Positions 1-10,491 of a DNA stretch of 64,000 nucleotides are shown in pieces; the stretch's first letter is position 1; the number at the start of each line of letters is the position of its first letter. The stretch is from Megalopta genalis (Eukaryota > Arthropoda > Insecta > Hymenoptera > Halictidae). The notes beneath the pieces were generated by a model, which did not search any database, was not told the DNA's origin, and was given only the letters and a program-made list of their open reading frames with translations. The DNA lies in assembly GCF_051020955.1 (NCBI RefSeq), contig NW_027476111.1:620001-684000 (forward strand), given 5' to 3'. Made by a program: the position numbers and the translations under genes.

Positions 1-1017
1 TGCCCTCATACCGGTGCAGGACGACGCAATCAAACATATGTCGTCCGCGTATGCGGCAGCATTAATTAAGTGACCCTGATCAAGCGCGTATCCAATCCTA
101 TTTGGGATAGCGCACAGAACCCCGTCGGTGACCAATGAGAAGATGATGGTACTCATCGGATCACCTAGTCAGACCAGCATCGTGCTGGATTTCTGATAGG
201 CGGTTTTCACGTAGTCCATAAGGACCTCAGGCACACCAGTCTCGGTGAGGGCCGATGTTATGGCCTGATGGCTGATGGAGTCAAAGGCCTTAGCTACGTC
301 AAGAAACACCACGTGGGGTTCACGAAGGTGACTCCTGGCATGAGAGATGGTAGCGGACAGGACGGTTACATTTTCGGCACAACTGTCTTCGAGGCATCTC
401 TGCCTCGCGTTAACCAGACCCGCAGCCATCATACGTCTAGCCAAGATTTTGTGCAGCTAGCGTACAACGACCGAAGCGATGCTAATAGACCTGAAGTCAG
501 AAGGCAAGCTGGCGTTAGCCTTCTTAGGGACGAAAACCGTCCTACTCGCGAAGGAAACGGCTGGGAATGATCCGATGTACATGATCATATTATAGAGTAG
601 GGTCCGAACGATGACAGGGCACCGTCTCCATGCGGCAGGTGTTATGCCATCGAAGCCCGGTGCCGAGTTTGTGGGAACATTTATCGAGTTCACTTCTGGT
701 ATCTGAATGGGCTCGGCCAGTTGACGTTTCCGCCGATGTTCTGGCAGTGTCGGATGTTGCTCGACGGGGGCTGAGGGATGGACTAACACCGGTTCCCAGT
801 GTCCGACCATCTCCTCGAGGCTAGGTGGTGTGGCCTCAACATCCCCATTCAAAACTCTTTGTGCAGCCCTGCTCATGTTCTTGAACAGAGTCTGCATAGC
901 GGCATATTCCCTACGCCTGATCTTCCGGCGACTCGGCCGGGTGTCGGCGTTGACCACGCGGTGCCGTGTGCGTCGTCTCCCGCGTACTACTGTTGCACCC
1001 ATACTGTGCGCAACCAT
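1..1017 (-). pseudogene. R2-like reverse transcriptase domain, frameshifted
   Basis: Two open pieces (457-1017 and 169-444) plus the unassigned stretch to base 1 give the pre-RT linker, the APGFDGITP block, SDFRSISIAS, the D-containing palm motif FLDVAKAFDS, and a YADD motif at about 30-50. Both catalytic motifs are visible, but they are in different frames and stops fall near 168 and 450. The role in an active element is target-primed reverse transcription of the R2 RNA into 28S. This copy is decayed and incomplete at the window edge. Confidence 0.75.
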
Positions 1018-1078
1018 GTCGCGATATCGTCCGAGAAGTCGCCCCCCCCCCCCAAAAACTGTTCCCCAAAGAGCAACA

Positions 1079-1906
1079 TCAGGTGACCGGAGACATTGTC
1101 ATCCTCGTTGATCTTGGTGATGAGAAGCCGGATGGCATCTGCGTACTTATCTCTTGAGTTCGGAGGGAGGAAAGGGGCGCCGGCGATGCTGTAGCTAGAG
1201 GAGCTGTAGAAGACCCAGACGGTGCCGGTTGCGCCGCCTGGGGAGAGATAGGACAGAGACCAGTGTCATCAAGGGCCTGGATGGCCTGGTCAAGCAACTG
1301 GCGGTATGTTGCAGTTTTTCGGACGTACTTTATCCCGTCGGTATTTCTACCGGGGAAGTACTGCGCCATGAAAATATTGATAAATCGGACAGGGTTGTCC
1401 GATCTATCGTGACCATATTTGACGACAAAGGCCTCCTCATATGCTGGCATCCTCATTTTCTCCAGCGAGCACGCCTTACGTGTACGATCAACACAGATCT
1501 TGGCCTTTACGGAAACTGGATGTCTGTGTTTCCGGTGTTGACCGAGACCTATCTTGGTGGAAAATGATCGAGGGTGGTCACTTTCAGCGCACACAAACTC
1601 GTTCACTGTGGCAGGTGTAGGCGCCACAGTATCAGCAACGACTGGAGTTGCCGGCTCCTGCGTGGTAGATGATGTTCCACGGTGTGTGCGCATGTGGTTG
1701 GCCAGTCCGCGAGAGTTTTTAAACACGCGCACAGGCTGGCAAATAGGGCATTGGACACTCGGTGGTGTTAGTTCAGGCGTCAGGTGTGATATTTGCGGGG
1801 AGGGGAGAAGGGCAGGACCTATCCTCCCAGAGGAAACTGGGCCGGCTGACCGAGGCAGCTGCCGGCGGTCGGGGCCGTGCCCCGTATTATTTTTATATCT
1901 GTGCAA
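1079..1906 (-). pseudogene. R2-like N-terminal zinc-finger region
   Basis: A 275-codon open stretch. Near residue 50 is a C2H2 finger (CPIC ... HMRTH), followed near residue 105 by the R2-type finger containing KIGLGQHRKH. In the second finger the expected second cysteine is replaced (CAESDHP), so it probably cannot bind zinc. In R2 proteins these fingers bind 28S DNA beside the insertion site. The downstream part (YEEAFVVKYG onward) belongs to the variable R2 linker. The frame breaks before the reverse transcriptase. A separate cellular zinc-finger gene is unlikely given the RT downstream and 28S upstream. Confidence 0.75.
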
Positions 1907-2002
1907 TAGCCTCCCCCGTTAGCTACCAGTCCGAAGACTGGCACTCGGTCCCACCACGAGGCGGTGGAGGTTGGCTCTTGGTGGAATTTGTCGTCACCTT
2001 TG

Positions 2003-2012
2003 GGTATTGACG

Positions 2013-2048
<36 letters not shown>

Positions 2049-2097
2049 CGTAAACACCCGTGGGGGCCATCGCAATGCTTTGTTTTAATTAGACATT
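2003..2097 (-). rRNA. 28S rRNA fragment upstream of the R2 target
   Basis: About 95 bases match the segment just 5' of the R2 site, with the hallmark CATTGCGATGGCCCCCACGG on the minus strand. The same segment recurs at 47195-47262 and 52916-52990. Here the match ends roughly 50 bases before the R2 cleavage site, so the 5' junction with the neighbouring R2 carries a deletion of target DNA, as R2 5' junctions often do. It is too short to be functional. Confidence 0.85.
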
Positions 2098-2260
2098 TTG
2101 TCTCTGTTGATTTTTACGTGCGGCACCAACCCAAAGGTTTATCCACACGGCCCCCATGGGCGTGGGATTGGGATACGCCGAATCAGCGCGTTCCCGCTGA
2201 TGCAGGAACTACCGTTACACTCACAGGCTGCAGGGCCTAAAGAGCGGAGATAGGGACAGT
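2098..2260. other. Unassigned spacer
   Basis: No open frame of note and no recognisable repeat. It separates the 28S scrap from the 3'-truncated end of the next R1-clade element. Confidence 0.4.
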
Positions 2261-2312
2261 TAATGTAAACTCTACTCATTTGTCCAACCACTCCAGTTAT
2301 TTTATCTTTCAA

Positions 2313-3641
2313 TCATTTCAAATGTACTTTAAATTGCATTCTCTCGCTCATCCAAATACCTAAATATTTCACACACTCATCCCTTTTCATACCTTTATCT
2401 TTCATACGTACATTCGGGCTTCTGGTCATTGCCAAATTTCCTTTCATCATCAACATCACACTCTTAGATTCAGAAACACTCACTCCTACTTTATCTCCCC
2501 ACTGACATACAATTCTCATCCATTCAGTTCCCTTTCTCTCCAGTTCCGCTCTTTTTTGCCCTTCAATCATTAAAAACAGATCATCCGCATATGCAACACA
2601 TTTACATCTCGTCGCGTTCAAATCCAAAAGCAAGTTGTTCATCATCAAGTTCCAAACAAACGGCCCAGCTATAGATCCTTGCGGACAACCTCGTACTACA
2701 CGCTTCCATACTATATCATTTATTCCGGTCACACAAACGATTCGGTCCCTCAAATAATCTTTCCACAAACCAGTCTCATTACATTCAATCTCACTCAATT
2801 TCTCAATCACTCTACACCATTCCACATTATCAAACGCTCCTTTAAAGTCAACAAATATCCCTAATACATACTTACATTCACTCTGAGAAACATACTCCTT
2901 AACTTTCAGCCATGCAGTCTCTGTAGATTTACCTTTCATAAATCCCTGTTGCGCGTCACACATTCTTCCATCCATCTTCCGTTCTAGCCTCCTGACCATC
3001 ATTTTCTCTAGGATTTTCCTTAGGACTGACAATAAACAAATCGGCCTATAAGACCCTGGATCAGATTTAACTTTATTACGAGACTTTAACAAGATGATCA
3101 CCCGTGATTCCTTCCATTCACTCGGAAAGGTATTCGTCCTCAAACACTCATCATACATACTCTTCAAGTATTCCGGTATCGCTCGTCCTACATTTCTCAT
3201 CATTTCAGCACTCACACCATCCATTCCTGGCGCCTTACCCAACCTCATTTCATTAATTGCTTCCTTTAATTCATGCCATTCAAAGCTTTGATCATTTACT
3301 TCATTTATATTACCATTCACTTCCTCATTTATTACTTCATTTCCGTCATTTAATCCATCATTCACATCATTCATCTCCGAAGCCGGAAATAAGCGATCCA
3401 ATATCACATTCACACTTTCATTCCATGTTTTCGTCATTCTTCCATTCACATTCATCGTGTTTAAACATTCACTTCGACATTTTCCTCTACATACTCTGTA
3501 AGTAGGACCCCATGGGTCCTCATTACTCCATTTATATTTACTCAAACTCCTATTATACTCTAGTGCTCTTTCACACACATTTTCTCCTCGCCGCCTAGCA
3601 TTCTGCATTTTCATCCGTTTGTTCAGTACTTTCTTCTTCAT
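2313..3641 (-). pseudogene. R1-clade reverse transcriptase (ORF2, middle part)
   Basis: A 442-codon stretch with the expected RT blocks in order: GKAPGMDGVSAE, SYRPICLLSVLRKILEK, GFMKGKSTETA, the palm aspartate in VDFKGAFDNVEW, RGCPQGSIAGP, and the catalytic CVAYADDLFLMI near residue 345. The stop at 2313 is premature: the same frame continues afterwards with a typical R1 segment (ITGVVGQMSRVY) until the element is cut off near 2261. The palm residues are intact, so the enzyme core itself looks sound, but it has lost its endonuclease frame upstream and its tail. Confidence 0.85.
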
Positions 3642-3809
3642 TTTCTCTAACTCTCTTGTCTCTTGTTACATACTTTCAAACATTTGTCATTCACATCTTG
3701 GATCAAACGTACCATTTCAGCCGCTTATTCATCCGCACTTTTATCACTTCACACATCAAGCTCATCCACTACCGCACTAGATCTTAATTCATCCATATAT
3801 TCATCCCAA

Positions 3810-4358
3810 TCAACATTCACAGGAATCACTCGCAATAATTATATCAATATCAATCTGTCCATTCAGACCAGAGAACGTATACCATTCACTCGGCTCATTT
3901 AACACCTGCATACCATTCACAATAATCCAATCTTCCAATTCACGTTCTCGCATTTCATTTTCTCTTGGCCTCTCTTCACATTCACACACTCTATCCATGT
4001 ATCTAAGGTAATCCTCAATATCTCGACCAAATCTGAAATACATGGACACAACATACAGCTCACCAAAATCTCCTTTCAACCACACACACACGTCATACTC
4101 ATTTGTACACCCACTCACACGTACCGCCTCTATACACACATCATTCACCACAACAACCGCTCCCATTCGCTCATCTTCATGCGCAAATACTTTCATACAG
4201 CCTGGTAATCCTTTTATACTTCCATCTACAGCCACATACGGCTCCTGCAACATCGCTACACTTATTCTCTTCTCATTCATAACCACTCCCAGATCACACA
4301 TAACCGTATACGCCCGCTGACAATTACACTGAATCATATTCAACATACACTTAGTCAT
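3810..4358 (-). pseudogene. AP-type endonuclease (ORF2 N-terminus), internally deleted
   Basis: The start MTKCMLNMIQCNCQRA matches the R1-clade N-x-N-x-Q-R-A opening, and LQEPYV supplies the catalytic glutamate. The ATG lies about 9 bases after the gag stop (4368). The block that should carry G-D-x-N is missing between EERPRENE and RELEDW, and after TFSGLNGQIDID the final SDH block is also absent. The domain therefore lacks at least two catalytic blocks and cannot nick DNA. Between 3642 and 3809 stops occur in all frames before the RT resumes. Confidence 0.8.
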
Positions 4359-4367
4359 TACTAATTC

Positions 4368-5195
4368 TCATTCGCTCTCTTTCAACAATCGTTTATATTC
4401 CGGGCATTCTTCAGACATAACCGAATGATCACATTTATAACCTTTCATTCTACAATTTCTGCATACAAATCCATCTCTCACACAATTAATTCTTACATGT
4501 CCTTTCTCGCAACACTTTTGACACAGATTCTCTTTCTCTTTACATTCCTTCGCAACATGGCCAAAGCCATTACATTTAAAACAACTCGGTACACACACAT
4601 ATTCTTTAAATTTACAGGATTTCTACCTCATATAAATTCTCTCTCCACTAATTAACATACTCAACATTCTTACATTCATTTCAACAATTACATTCCCAAC
4701 ACTCGCATCCTTTCTACTTCTCCTACTCACTGTTCGCACTCGTTCATTAAACTCATTTTCGCTCACACATTCCTTTAAATTCTTTTCATACAGTTCATTT
4801 AAAAATTCTTTCCCATTCATTTCATTTGGTACATCAAAAACAATTATTTTTGGTCTTATTTTTCTAGGTATTTCTACTTTAAGACAAATCTCATTAAATT
4901 TTTCACACTCTTTAATTTTGTTCAACTCATTCAAATTAGCTGTTTCGATCGCTAGTCCACCACTTCTTATCTTTCTCACAGCTCTCACTCGCACATTAAA
5001 ATCTTCACTCACTTCATTCATCACTTTCTCTTTTACTTGTTCACTAATTATTGTCACGTTATCATCATTTGGTTTAACAATGACAGCATATTTCCTATCT
5101 TTCTTTTCATCCATTCTACTTACTTTCTCACTTCGCATTCTACCAGCATCCACACCCGTTCCAACACCTACATCCATTCCAACACCAACACCCAT
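4368..5195 (-). pseudogene. R1-clade ORF1 (gag) with zinc knuckles
   Basis: Two open pieces in the same frame (4623-5195 and 4368-4598) are separated by an in-frame TAG. The upstream piece has a basic RNA-binding region; the downstream piece has three CCHC-type knuckles (CFKCNGFGHVAKEC, then CQKCCEKGHVRINC, then CRNC). The TAG falls where related family C keeps a tryptophan (YLGWSSC), consistent with a TGG to TAG transition. ORF1 proteins coat the element RNA. Between 5196 and 5504 the frame is degraded, and ORF1 probably began at 5657. Confidence 0.75.
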
Positions 5196-5504
5196 TCTAG
5201 CCCACCTCCAATCTACCTTTCAACCACTCATTCTCACATATTAATCTCAACATACACTCCTCATACTCACTAACACAATTTAACATATACTCACTCACAC
5301 CTTTCGACACTCGATTTGCTTCATTAAACACTCATTTCCTCACTTTTTCATCAATCTTTCTCATACATAGCATATCATTTCTCGCTACTTCCGTCATGCT
5401 AATATCCATATCTCGCACATTTATACCTCCACTCACACTAAAATTCGATCTTACACTTCTGTCCTCTTCTTCTGACGCATTCGAATTATCAATCTTCCTT
5501 CGTT

Positions 5505-5995
5505 TCAAACTACTGCTTCTACTGCTCTGCCTAACCGAACTTCTACTTCGTTCTCTACTACTTCCGGCGATCGAGCCGTGCCTCTTCGACTCGTCGTGCC
5601 CCCCTGCCCTAATAATATATCCTTTAAAGATATCAGTCTCTCGCGTTTAGAATCCATAATTATTCCCACGAGCATGGCGGATAAACTGTCCACCTGGAAG
5701 GAGCCCCCTGCACCCAGGTAAGGCTAAATACAACTGGTTTCGCTAGGCATTCAGAGGTTGGCCGCTAGCGACCAGCGCACCTGCTGACCACGCACTGATG
5801 CCATCGACCAGTGCGTACCCCATCACCGCGCATCTCTGCTTAGGGTTAGGGATTTTTAGAGAGGATATCATCCTCGCAGCCCAGCTGGTTAAGGCCAGAC
5901 CGCCAGGCCTGTAAAACTAGACCACAGGCTTACGGTATGCTAGAGTTTGGTCACATTGGGTTCGATGAGGGGTGTACTCTTATTATTTGTAGCCG
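5505..5995 (-). promoter_or_regulatory. 5' UTR and ORF1 start of the AT-rich R1-clade element
   Basis: ORF1 probably starts at the ATG ending at 5657 (MDSKRER), because CTCGTGGGA and then ATGGATTC occur in the same arrangement at the ORF1 start of family A (17686, MDSFTK). Upstream, 5660-5995 is non-coding and shares several blocks with 17690-18000, including AGAGAGG..TCATCCTCGC and CCACAGG.TTACGGTATG as read on the plus strand. R1-type elements carry internal promoters in such leaders; that role is inferred here. Confidence 0.6.
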
Positions 5996-6059
5996 CACTT
6001 GCTACCTCCAACAGACTTGCGCGCTGTAGCCCCTGTCAAGGGGTTTATCTTAACCCCTA

Positions 6060-7271
6060 AATAATCAATCATGTCGTCAGGCTCAGAACATGTCAGCTTT
6101 TATTGTCGATTCATAGCCTTGGATATTCTATATGCCACATTTTATTTTTACGGACGATCTGCAACGTGGTTCATTTGGCGGCCTGCACCTTCATTCCCAG
6201 TTTGTTGAGGTAGCTGTGTAGCAACTTGGTTTGTTTTTTTAGTTACCTCCTTTTCTTTGGCCAACAATAGCTAGGACGTCGTTTGATGCGGCGCGGTAGG
6301 CTCGGGTGGTGCGGATCAGGGCGTGCCGCTGAGAATGTCTAAGTTTCCTAATGTGACATTTGTAAAGCCTGTTGGCCCAACTGGCGGCTGCGTATGTAAT
6401 AGTGGGGACGTAGAGGCCTTTGTATATCACACCCATATTGCTGTGATTTAGGCTGCATTCCTAGGAGATCGTTGAATACGATGTTCCATAGGTAGGGGCC
6501 TAAAACTGAGCCTTGGGGTCAGCCTTTGGTGATTGCCTTGGAGGTTATGGAGCTATTGCTGACAATACGGACTGATGTGTTTGACAGGTAGTCTTGAGCC
6601 TGTAGAGGTTCCTGGGACCGATTCTAGTTTTTAGTTACTGGAGGATAGCGGGCCGCCAGACGTTGTCAAAGGCGCCGCTGATGTCACAGAGAAGGGCAAT
6701 GGCATATTTTTCGCCCTTATTTTGAGTAGATTCGCGTAACTAGGGGATGGCATGGATAGATGGTGTCTATTGAAAACGTCGGAGAGTCTGTCGGTGACGA
6801 GTCTTTCGAGAGTTTTACTGATGACAGGCAGGAGGTAGATTGGACTATTGATCCATTGTGACCTTCTCAGATTTCTGTCGGAGGTCGTTGACGGTGGGGT
6901 CGGTTGGGGGAGCGTACGTGACTGTCTTGCTGCTGCTTGAGTGGTTGCTGTGGGCGGGGGCGACCGGGGATGGAGAACGGGCTTTAGATCTTTTCCTGTT
7001 TTTGGTTTCTGGTCCTCTGGGAGGACACGATTGCATGGGAGGTGTCTGAGTCGTTGTCGGAGTGGATTCTGCACTTGGAATTTCGGTAGCGCCTACTTAC
7101 CTGAATATATTCGTCCGTGTCTGAGGTGTCCGCGTCCATCTCGTCCAGGGACGGTAGCGAAATGTTACATGCAGTAGGAATTTTGAATTGAAATTGCACG
7201 ACCAGTCGAAATGACTGGTCTGGTAAATCTAGTGTTAATATGGGGCCGTGCCCGTCGCTGATCTTCCACAC
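6060..7271 (-). pseudogene. R1-clade non-LTR fragment (left arm)
   Basis: Minus-strand fragments include an ORF1 start region (6984-7271), a proline-rich piece and RT pieces (6631-7074), then an RT carboxyl piece (6239-6436: GLYVPTITYAAASWA). The ORF1-to-RT jump and the break near 6463 indicate internal deletions. In the right arm the corresponding element continues past the point where the left copy is deleted, and includes a YADD motif. Every frame is interrupted. Confidence 0.65.
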
Positions 7272-7389
7272 ACTGAAGATCCAAAATCGTGAGGTATCCT
7301 ATGGAGGGGTAGAGTGTTTTTCGTTGATTCGTTTAATCCGTTGTTAAAAATTGGTGACCCTGAAAAGCGCCGATTAATGATAGCGGTAA

Positions 7390-7700
7390 TGCTACTCGAA
7401 GTGCCGCCCTCCAACCTCAGTATACCATTCGGCACGGCTTACTACTTGTCGTTGGACTTTTTCCAATGTTTCTGCAGTTAACACAACAGCTGCGTGCATT
7501 CTGATTACTATCTCATCGATGCTGTTTAGTGCTTCCTTGTATACCGCATCCCGCATCCTGGAAGTAGACAAAATTAATCTAAAAAAACAGTAAAAAAATG
7601 CAATAATAATTTGAAAATGTTCATTGCTAAAATTAGCTCCAAAAATAAAAATCCAACGGATTCAAATCGGGTGACCGTGGTGGCCACGGCACAGGTCCGC
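7390..7700 (-). pseudogene. Mariner/Tc1-like transposase, C-terminal part (left arm)
   Basis: Minus-strand translation gives PWPPRSPDLNPLDFYF (about 7640-7700), the hallmark around the second catalytic aspartate of mariner/Tc1-type DDE transposases. After an AT-rich gap comes MRDAVYKEALNSIDEI to VGGRHFE (about 7394-7565), the usual C-terminal block. The gap begins with a GTAATT-like donor in the right arm and ends in a TTTTTTTAG acceptor, so it may be an intron or decay. The amino-terminal half is missing in this arm but present in the right arm (61740-62130). Confidence 0.65.
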
Positions 7701-7742
7701 CATGGCCGATCCACCTGTCTTGAAAAGTTTCGTCTAGATACT

Positions 7743-8932
7743 AGATTTCGTCTAATTCTCCTTGGCTTTTCGGACAAGTATGTTATTAGATAAATTTTTT
7801 CGTTCAACTTCAAAACGAATAACTTCTTTTCTCAGTTCCTTTAGCATTGTGTGACAGTTGTCCTTCTCACATTGAAAATTTGTTATTGAATTTTCATATT
7901 GTTTAATCGTATTTTCAGAATTTTTTAAAGCTTTTTTCCTATTTCTTTTACCTTTGATGGCAGGCCTGATCCGTCTGCCAATATGTTGCTATCAATCATC
8001 TTCTCTGTCTCCGAATTTTCTTTCCTCCTTCTATCGTATTTTTCGATAGCTTCGGTTAAATTTCTTTTGGCTTCTTCCGATTTTTGGATCAGATCGTCCA
8101 GCGAGATTTCTAAAAAAAAACTTCCTCTGAGAACAAGTTTTCTTGTTCTTCCTGCAGTGCCCTTATACGTTTACCACCTAAATCTGCTATCTGCAATTCT
8201 ATTTTCTTGAACTCATCTCTTGACGCATCTATTTTGCTTTTGTTCACACTTATTTTCGACTCAATTTTCGAATATTTGCTACGCGATATATCCATCACTT
8301 CTTTTCCCAATTCCATTTCAGCAATTACTTTAATCCTTGTCTCTAACTAAACATGCAAAGATAAATGCAAACTCAAAGATTTAAGATATTTATTAACTGG
8401 AAACAAGTATGGTAAATTCTCTCCAATTGTTCTTCATCTTATGAATAGAAATGTACAGTTTTGGAAGAGGGGGGATGGATACGATTATTCGAGCCTTGCG
8501 CCTCGTTTTCATAGTTGTTCACATAACCAGCATTATTTACGAGATAAAGGACAATTCGGGAGAATTTACTGTACTATACTGTACCTTTTTTATCGTATCA
8601 ACTTTTTTCTTCAGTTTATCATCACTTCTTTCTATTTCCGACAATAATACTTCTATTGAACCATCAAGCTCTACTTTTATTTTCGTTGTTAATATTTCGA
8701 TTTGCCGTTTGCATAAGTTACATTCGGCTATCTTGCTTTCTGAAAAGAGAGATTGTGATTATAAACATATAAGCTTTCGTTGTAAGATATAAAGTTTCAT
8801 TATTGTTTTAAAGGAATCACTTTCTCGCATTTTTGAATCTTCCAAATTTCTAATCCTCTGCGCTAGAGGTTCCAATTCGTTATCGAATGTTTTGGAAGGG
8901 GGCGGGGATTTCTTTCTCGTATGCGGAGACAT
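7743..8932 (-). pseudogene. Coiled-coil protein gene copy (left arm), exons broken
   Basis: This is the minus-strand counterpart of 60261-61430. The start ATG ends at 8932 (MSPHTRKKSPPP), followed by a heptad-rich, Glu/Lys/Leu-rich segment. Exon 3 (about 8110-8345) keeps 29 codons that the right copy has lost. A run of nine T residues near 8110 (coding strand) shifts the frame into a stop; reading continues sensibly in another frame (LEISLDDLIQKS) to about 7950. I do not recognise the family; nothing beyond coiled coil can be stated. Confidence 0.5.
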
Positions 8933-9402
8933 CTTAGACGCAGACACGCGGGACTAGCGAACGAAAGAGTGTCGGTCGTGGAAAAACCGTCGTCGCACTG
9001 GCTGCTCTCGTTTCGAACCATATACTCTAATTTTGACCTTCCTTTGGCGTTTCCCTCTTTTTCGTAGCCACGTCGACGAAGGGAAGCTGCTAGTTTGTCC
9101 GCGAATTAGCAGACTCAACATTCCGAGTAAAATCTGAATGCGTTGTTTGATTGCGCAAATAAACGACAACCTTGCGTGTCTAAGTTAATACTGAGCTCCA
9201 AAATGGATGTAGTTTCTATCACTGTACGTCTTTCGTCACTTTGGATATATAACGGTCTTATTTCAGAAGGGTATATCATTTTAAGGGAGACCCCATAATC
9301 AAATGATGCCACCGTGTCAGATTTGCACATTTTTTAGCTCACTCGCGCAGGAGGTGAGATATTTCATTCGTTGTTCCGACATTTCTTCGTATTTGTGTAC
9401 CT
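8933..9402 (-). other. Possible upstream exons of the coiled-coil gene (left arm)
   Basis: A minus-strand open frame at 9115-9330 (ending NAFRFYSEC) is conserved in the right arm at 59870-60078, as is a short stretch MSEQRMK..LTSCASE near 9340-9390. The conservation could reflect coding exons of a spliced gene, or simply recent duplication. No splice model joining them to the ATG at 8932 could be settled by eye. Confidence 0.3.
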
Positions 9403-9874
9403 CGAGTCAATGTGTGTTCTCTTTTCGTTACACCTACGCGCTTCGCCACGAACGACGTATTTCGACGATTTTATGGTAAATTTTGTTTGCACAAAAAATA
9501 TGTGCTTTATAAGCACATTTCGATCGGCGCATTCTGAATAAGTATTTTGAGAACATATTTATTCCGACATGCGGCACAACTCTTTCTATTTCGGTCGACA
9601 AATCTTTTTTTGTTCGTCCATTCGTTGGAGTGAACATTGGTCGACAAATTGTTCTTATTTTCGTTTGGTCATAAGAGCGAGGCATATTTCAATCGACATC
9701 TTCCGACAAATTTATTCGTGTCGTCTTCTGGTTCGATCTACGACGAGCTAACCGTCCTTTTCCCGCGTTCTCGCTCTCGTTCGCTCGCGGCAAGGTTTTG
9801 TCGAAAGAATGAATACGATCTCGTTTGTCCGCACGAATTTAAGCAAGGAAATTATAGGACACAGCGGTCTCTGT
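9403..9874. other. Non-coding spacer
   Basis: No convincing ORF. It has a few short repeats of GGTCGACAAAT-type words near 9590-9650. It begins where homology with the right arm stops. Confidence 0.4.
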
Positions 9875-10491
9875 TGTTATTCAGGATTTGAATGGATTTA
9901 CTTTTTCAAAGGAGCTGGTAAGCCGTAGCTCTCCAGCGTGTCTTTATTTCACTCTAATCACACAATTATTACACGAGAGTGGGAACTTGTCCACTTCGGT
10001 CCATGCTCCTTCCTGATCAGTCGTAAAAATGGGACTGCCGCGCGCTTAACGAATGGCCCACTTATACTCCTGTCTTATCTCTTTCGGGGACTGAGAGTGG
10101 GGTGCTAAGGATCAGCGTTGCAACTGTTACGCAGGATTTGAATGACTTCGCTTTTTAAAAGGAGCTGGAAAGCTATGGCTTTTCAGCGTATGTTTATTTT
10201 ACAACAGTTTTATAAAATTGATACATTTAGAGTGGGAACTTTTACACTGTGATCGATGTTCCGAGCCGATTATTAGAATGTCACTGCTTGCTCGCATAAT
10301 TAATGGCCTATTTATACCTGTGTCTTACCTCTTGTTGGGACTGAGAGTGGGGCGGGAAGGGTCAGCGTTACAATACCTGTGTCTTATCTCTTGTTGGGTC
10401 TGAGAGTGGGGGGGGAAGTGTCAGCGTTACAATACCTGTGTCTTATCTCTTGTTGGGACTGAGAGTGGGGCCGGAAGTGTCAGCGATACAG
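9875..10491 (+). repeat. Tandem 250-bp repeats ending in a 59-bp minisatellite
   Basis: Two units of about 250 bases (about 9875-10126 and 10127-10376) share CAGGATTTGAATG, GAGCTGG.AAGC and CTGAGAGTGGGG in the same order. The last 59 bases of the second unit are then repeated: 10316-10374, 10375-10433 and 10434-10491, each beginning ACCTGTGTCTTA. The 250-bp units might be LTR-derived (a TGTTACG start is visible), but no internal retroelement region is seen. Confidence 0.75.

Larger units (their letters stand above)
1..2002 (-). mobile_element. R2-like non-LTR retrotransposon, cut by the window edge
   Basis: The minus strand carries, in order, a C2H2 zinc-finger region (1079-1906), a linker, and the fingers and palm of a reverse transcriptase reaching the YADD motif at about 30-50. 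This order and the phrases APGFDGITP, DVAKAFDS and KIGLGQH are typical of R2, which inserts into 28S genes. A 28S scrap lies immediately upstream (2003-2097), as expected, although the exact target junction has been lost. The thumb, CCHC and restriction-like endonuclease parts would lie beyond base 1. The coding sequence is broken by frameshifts, so this copy is inactive. Confidence 0.85.
2261..5995 (-). mobile_element. R1-clade non-LTR element, AT-rich, 3' truncated
   Basis: The minus strand reads 5' UTR (5658-5995), ORF1 gag with three zinc knuckles, AP-type endonuclease, then reverse transcriptase. The order and RT signatures place it in the R1 clade. The coding strand is strikingly purine-rich (G and A), unlike the GC-rich family A and C elements here. 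The 3' side stops at about 2261, within the RT thumb, so the carboxyl end and 3' UTR are missing. Its 5' UTR is related to that of family A at 17687-18111. It carries nonsense, frameshift and deletion lesions. Confidence 0.85.
6463..9402 (-). repeat. Left arm of a large inverted repeat
   Basis: Read on the minus strand, this segment matches 59664-63690 on the plus strand over almost its whole length, with long identical runs. Differences are mostly indels: the left arm lacks about 1.3 kb found at roughly 61286-62560, the right arm lacks 87 bases present at about 8211-8297, and the right arm has an extra 130 bases or so at 59755-59890. The arms point towards each other and are separated by about 50 kb. 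Confidence 0.9.

Noticed and set aside
2679..5273. Plus-strand Ser/Thr/His-rich open frames
   Set aside because: Antisense of the purine-rich R1-clade element; composition artefact.
10316..10491. CRISPR-like regular repeats
   Set aside because: Contiguous 59-bp units without spacers in a eukaryotic sequence; simple minisatellite.
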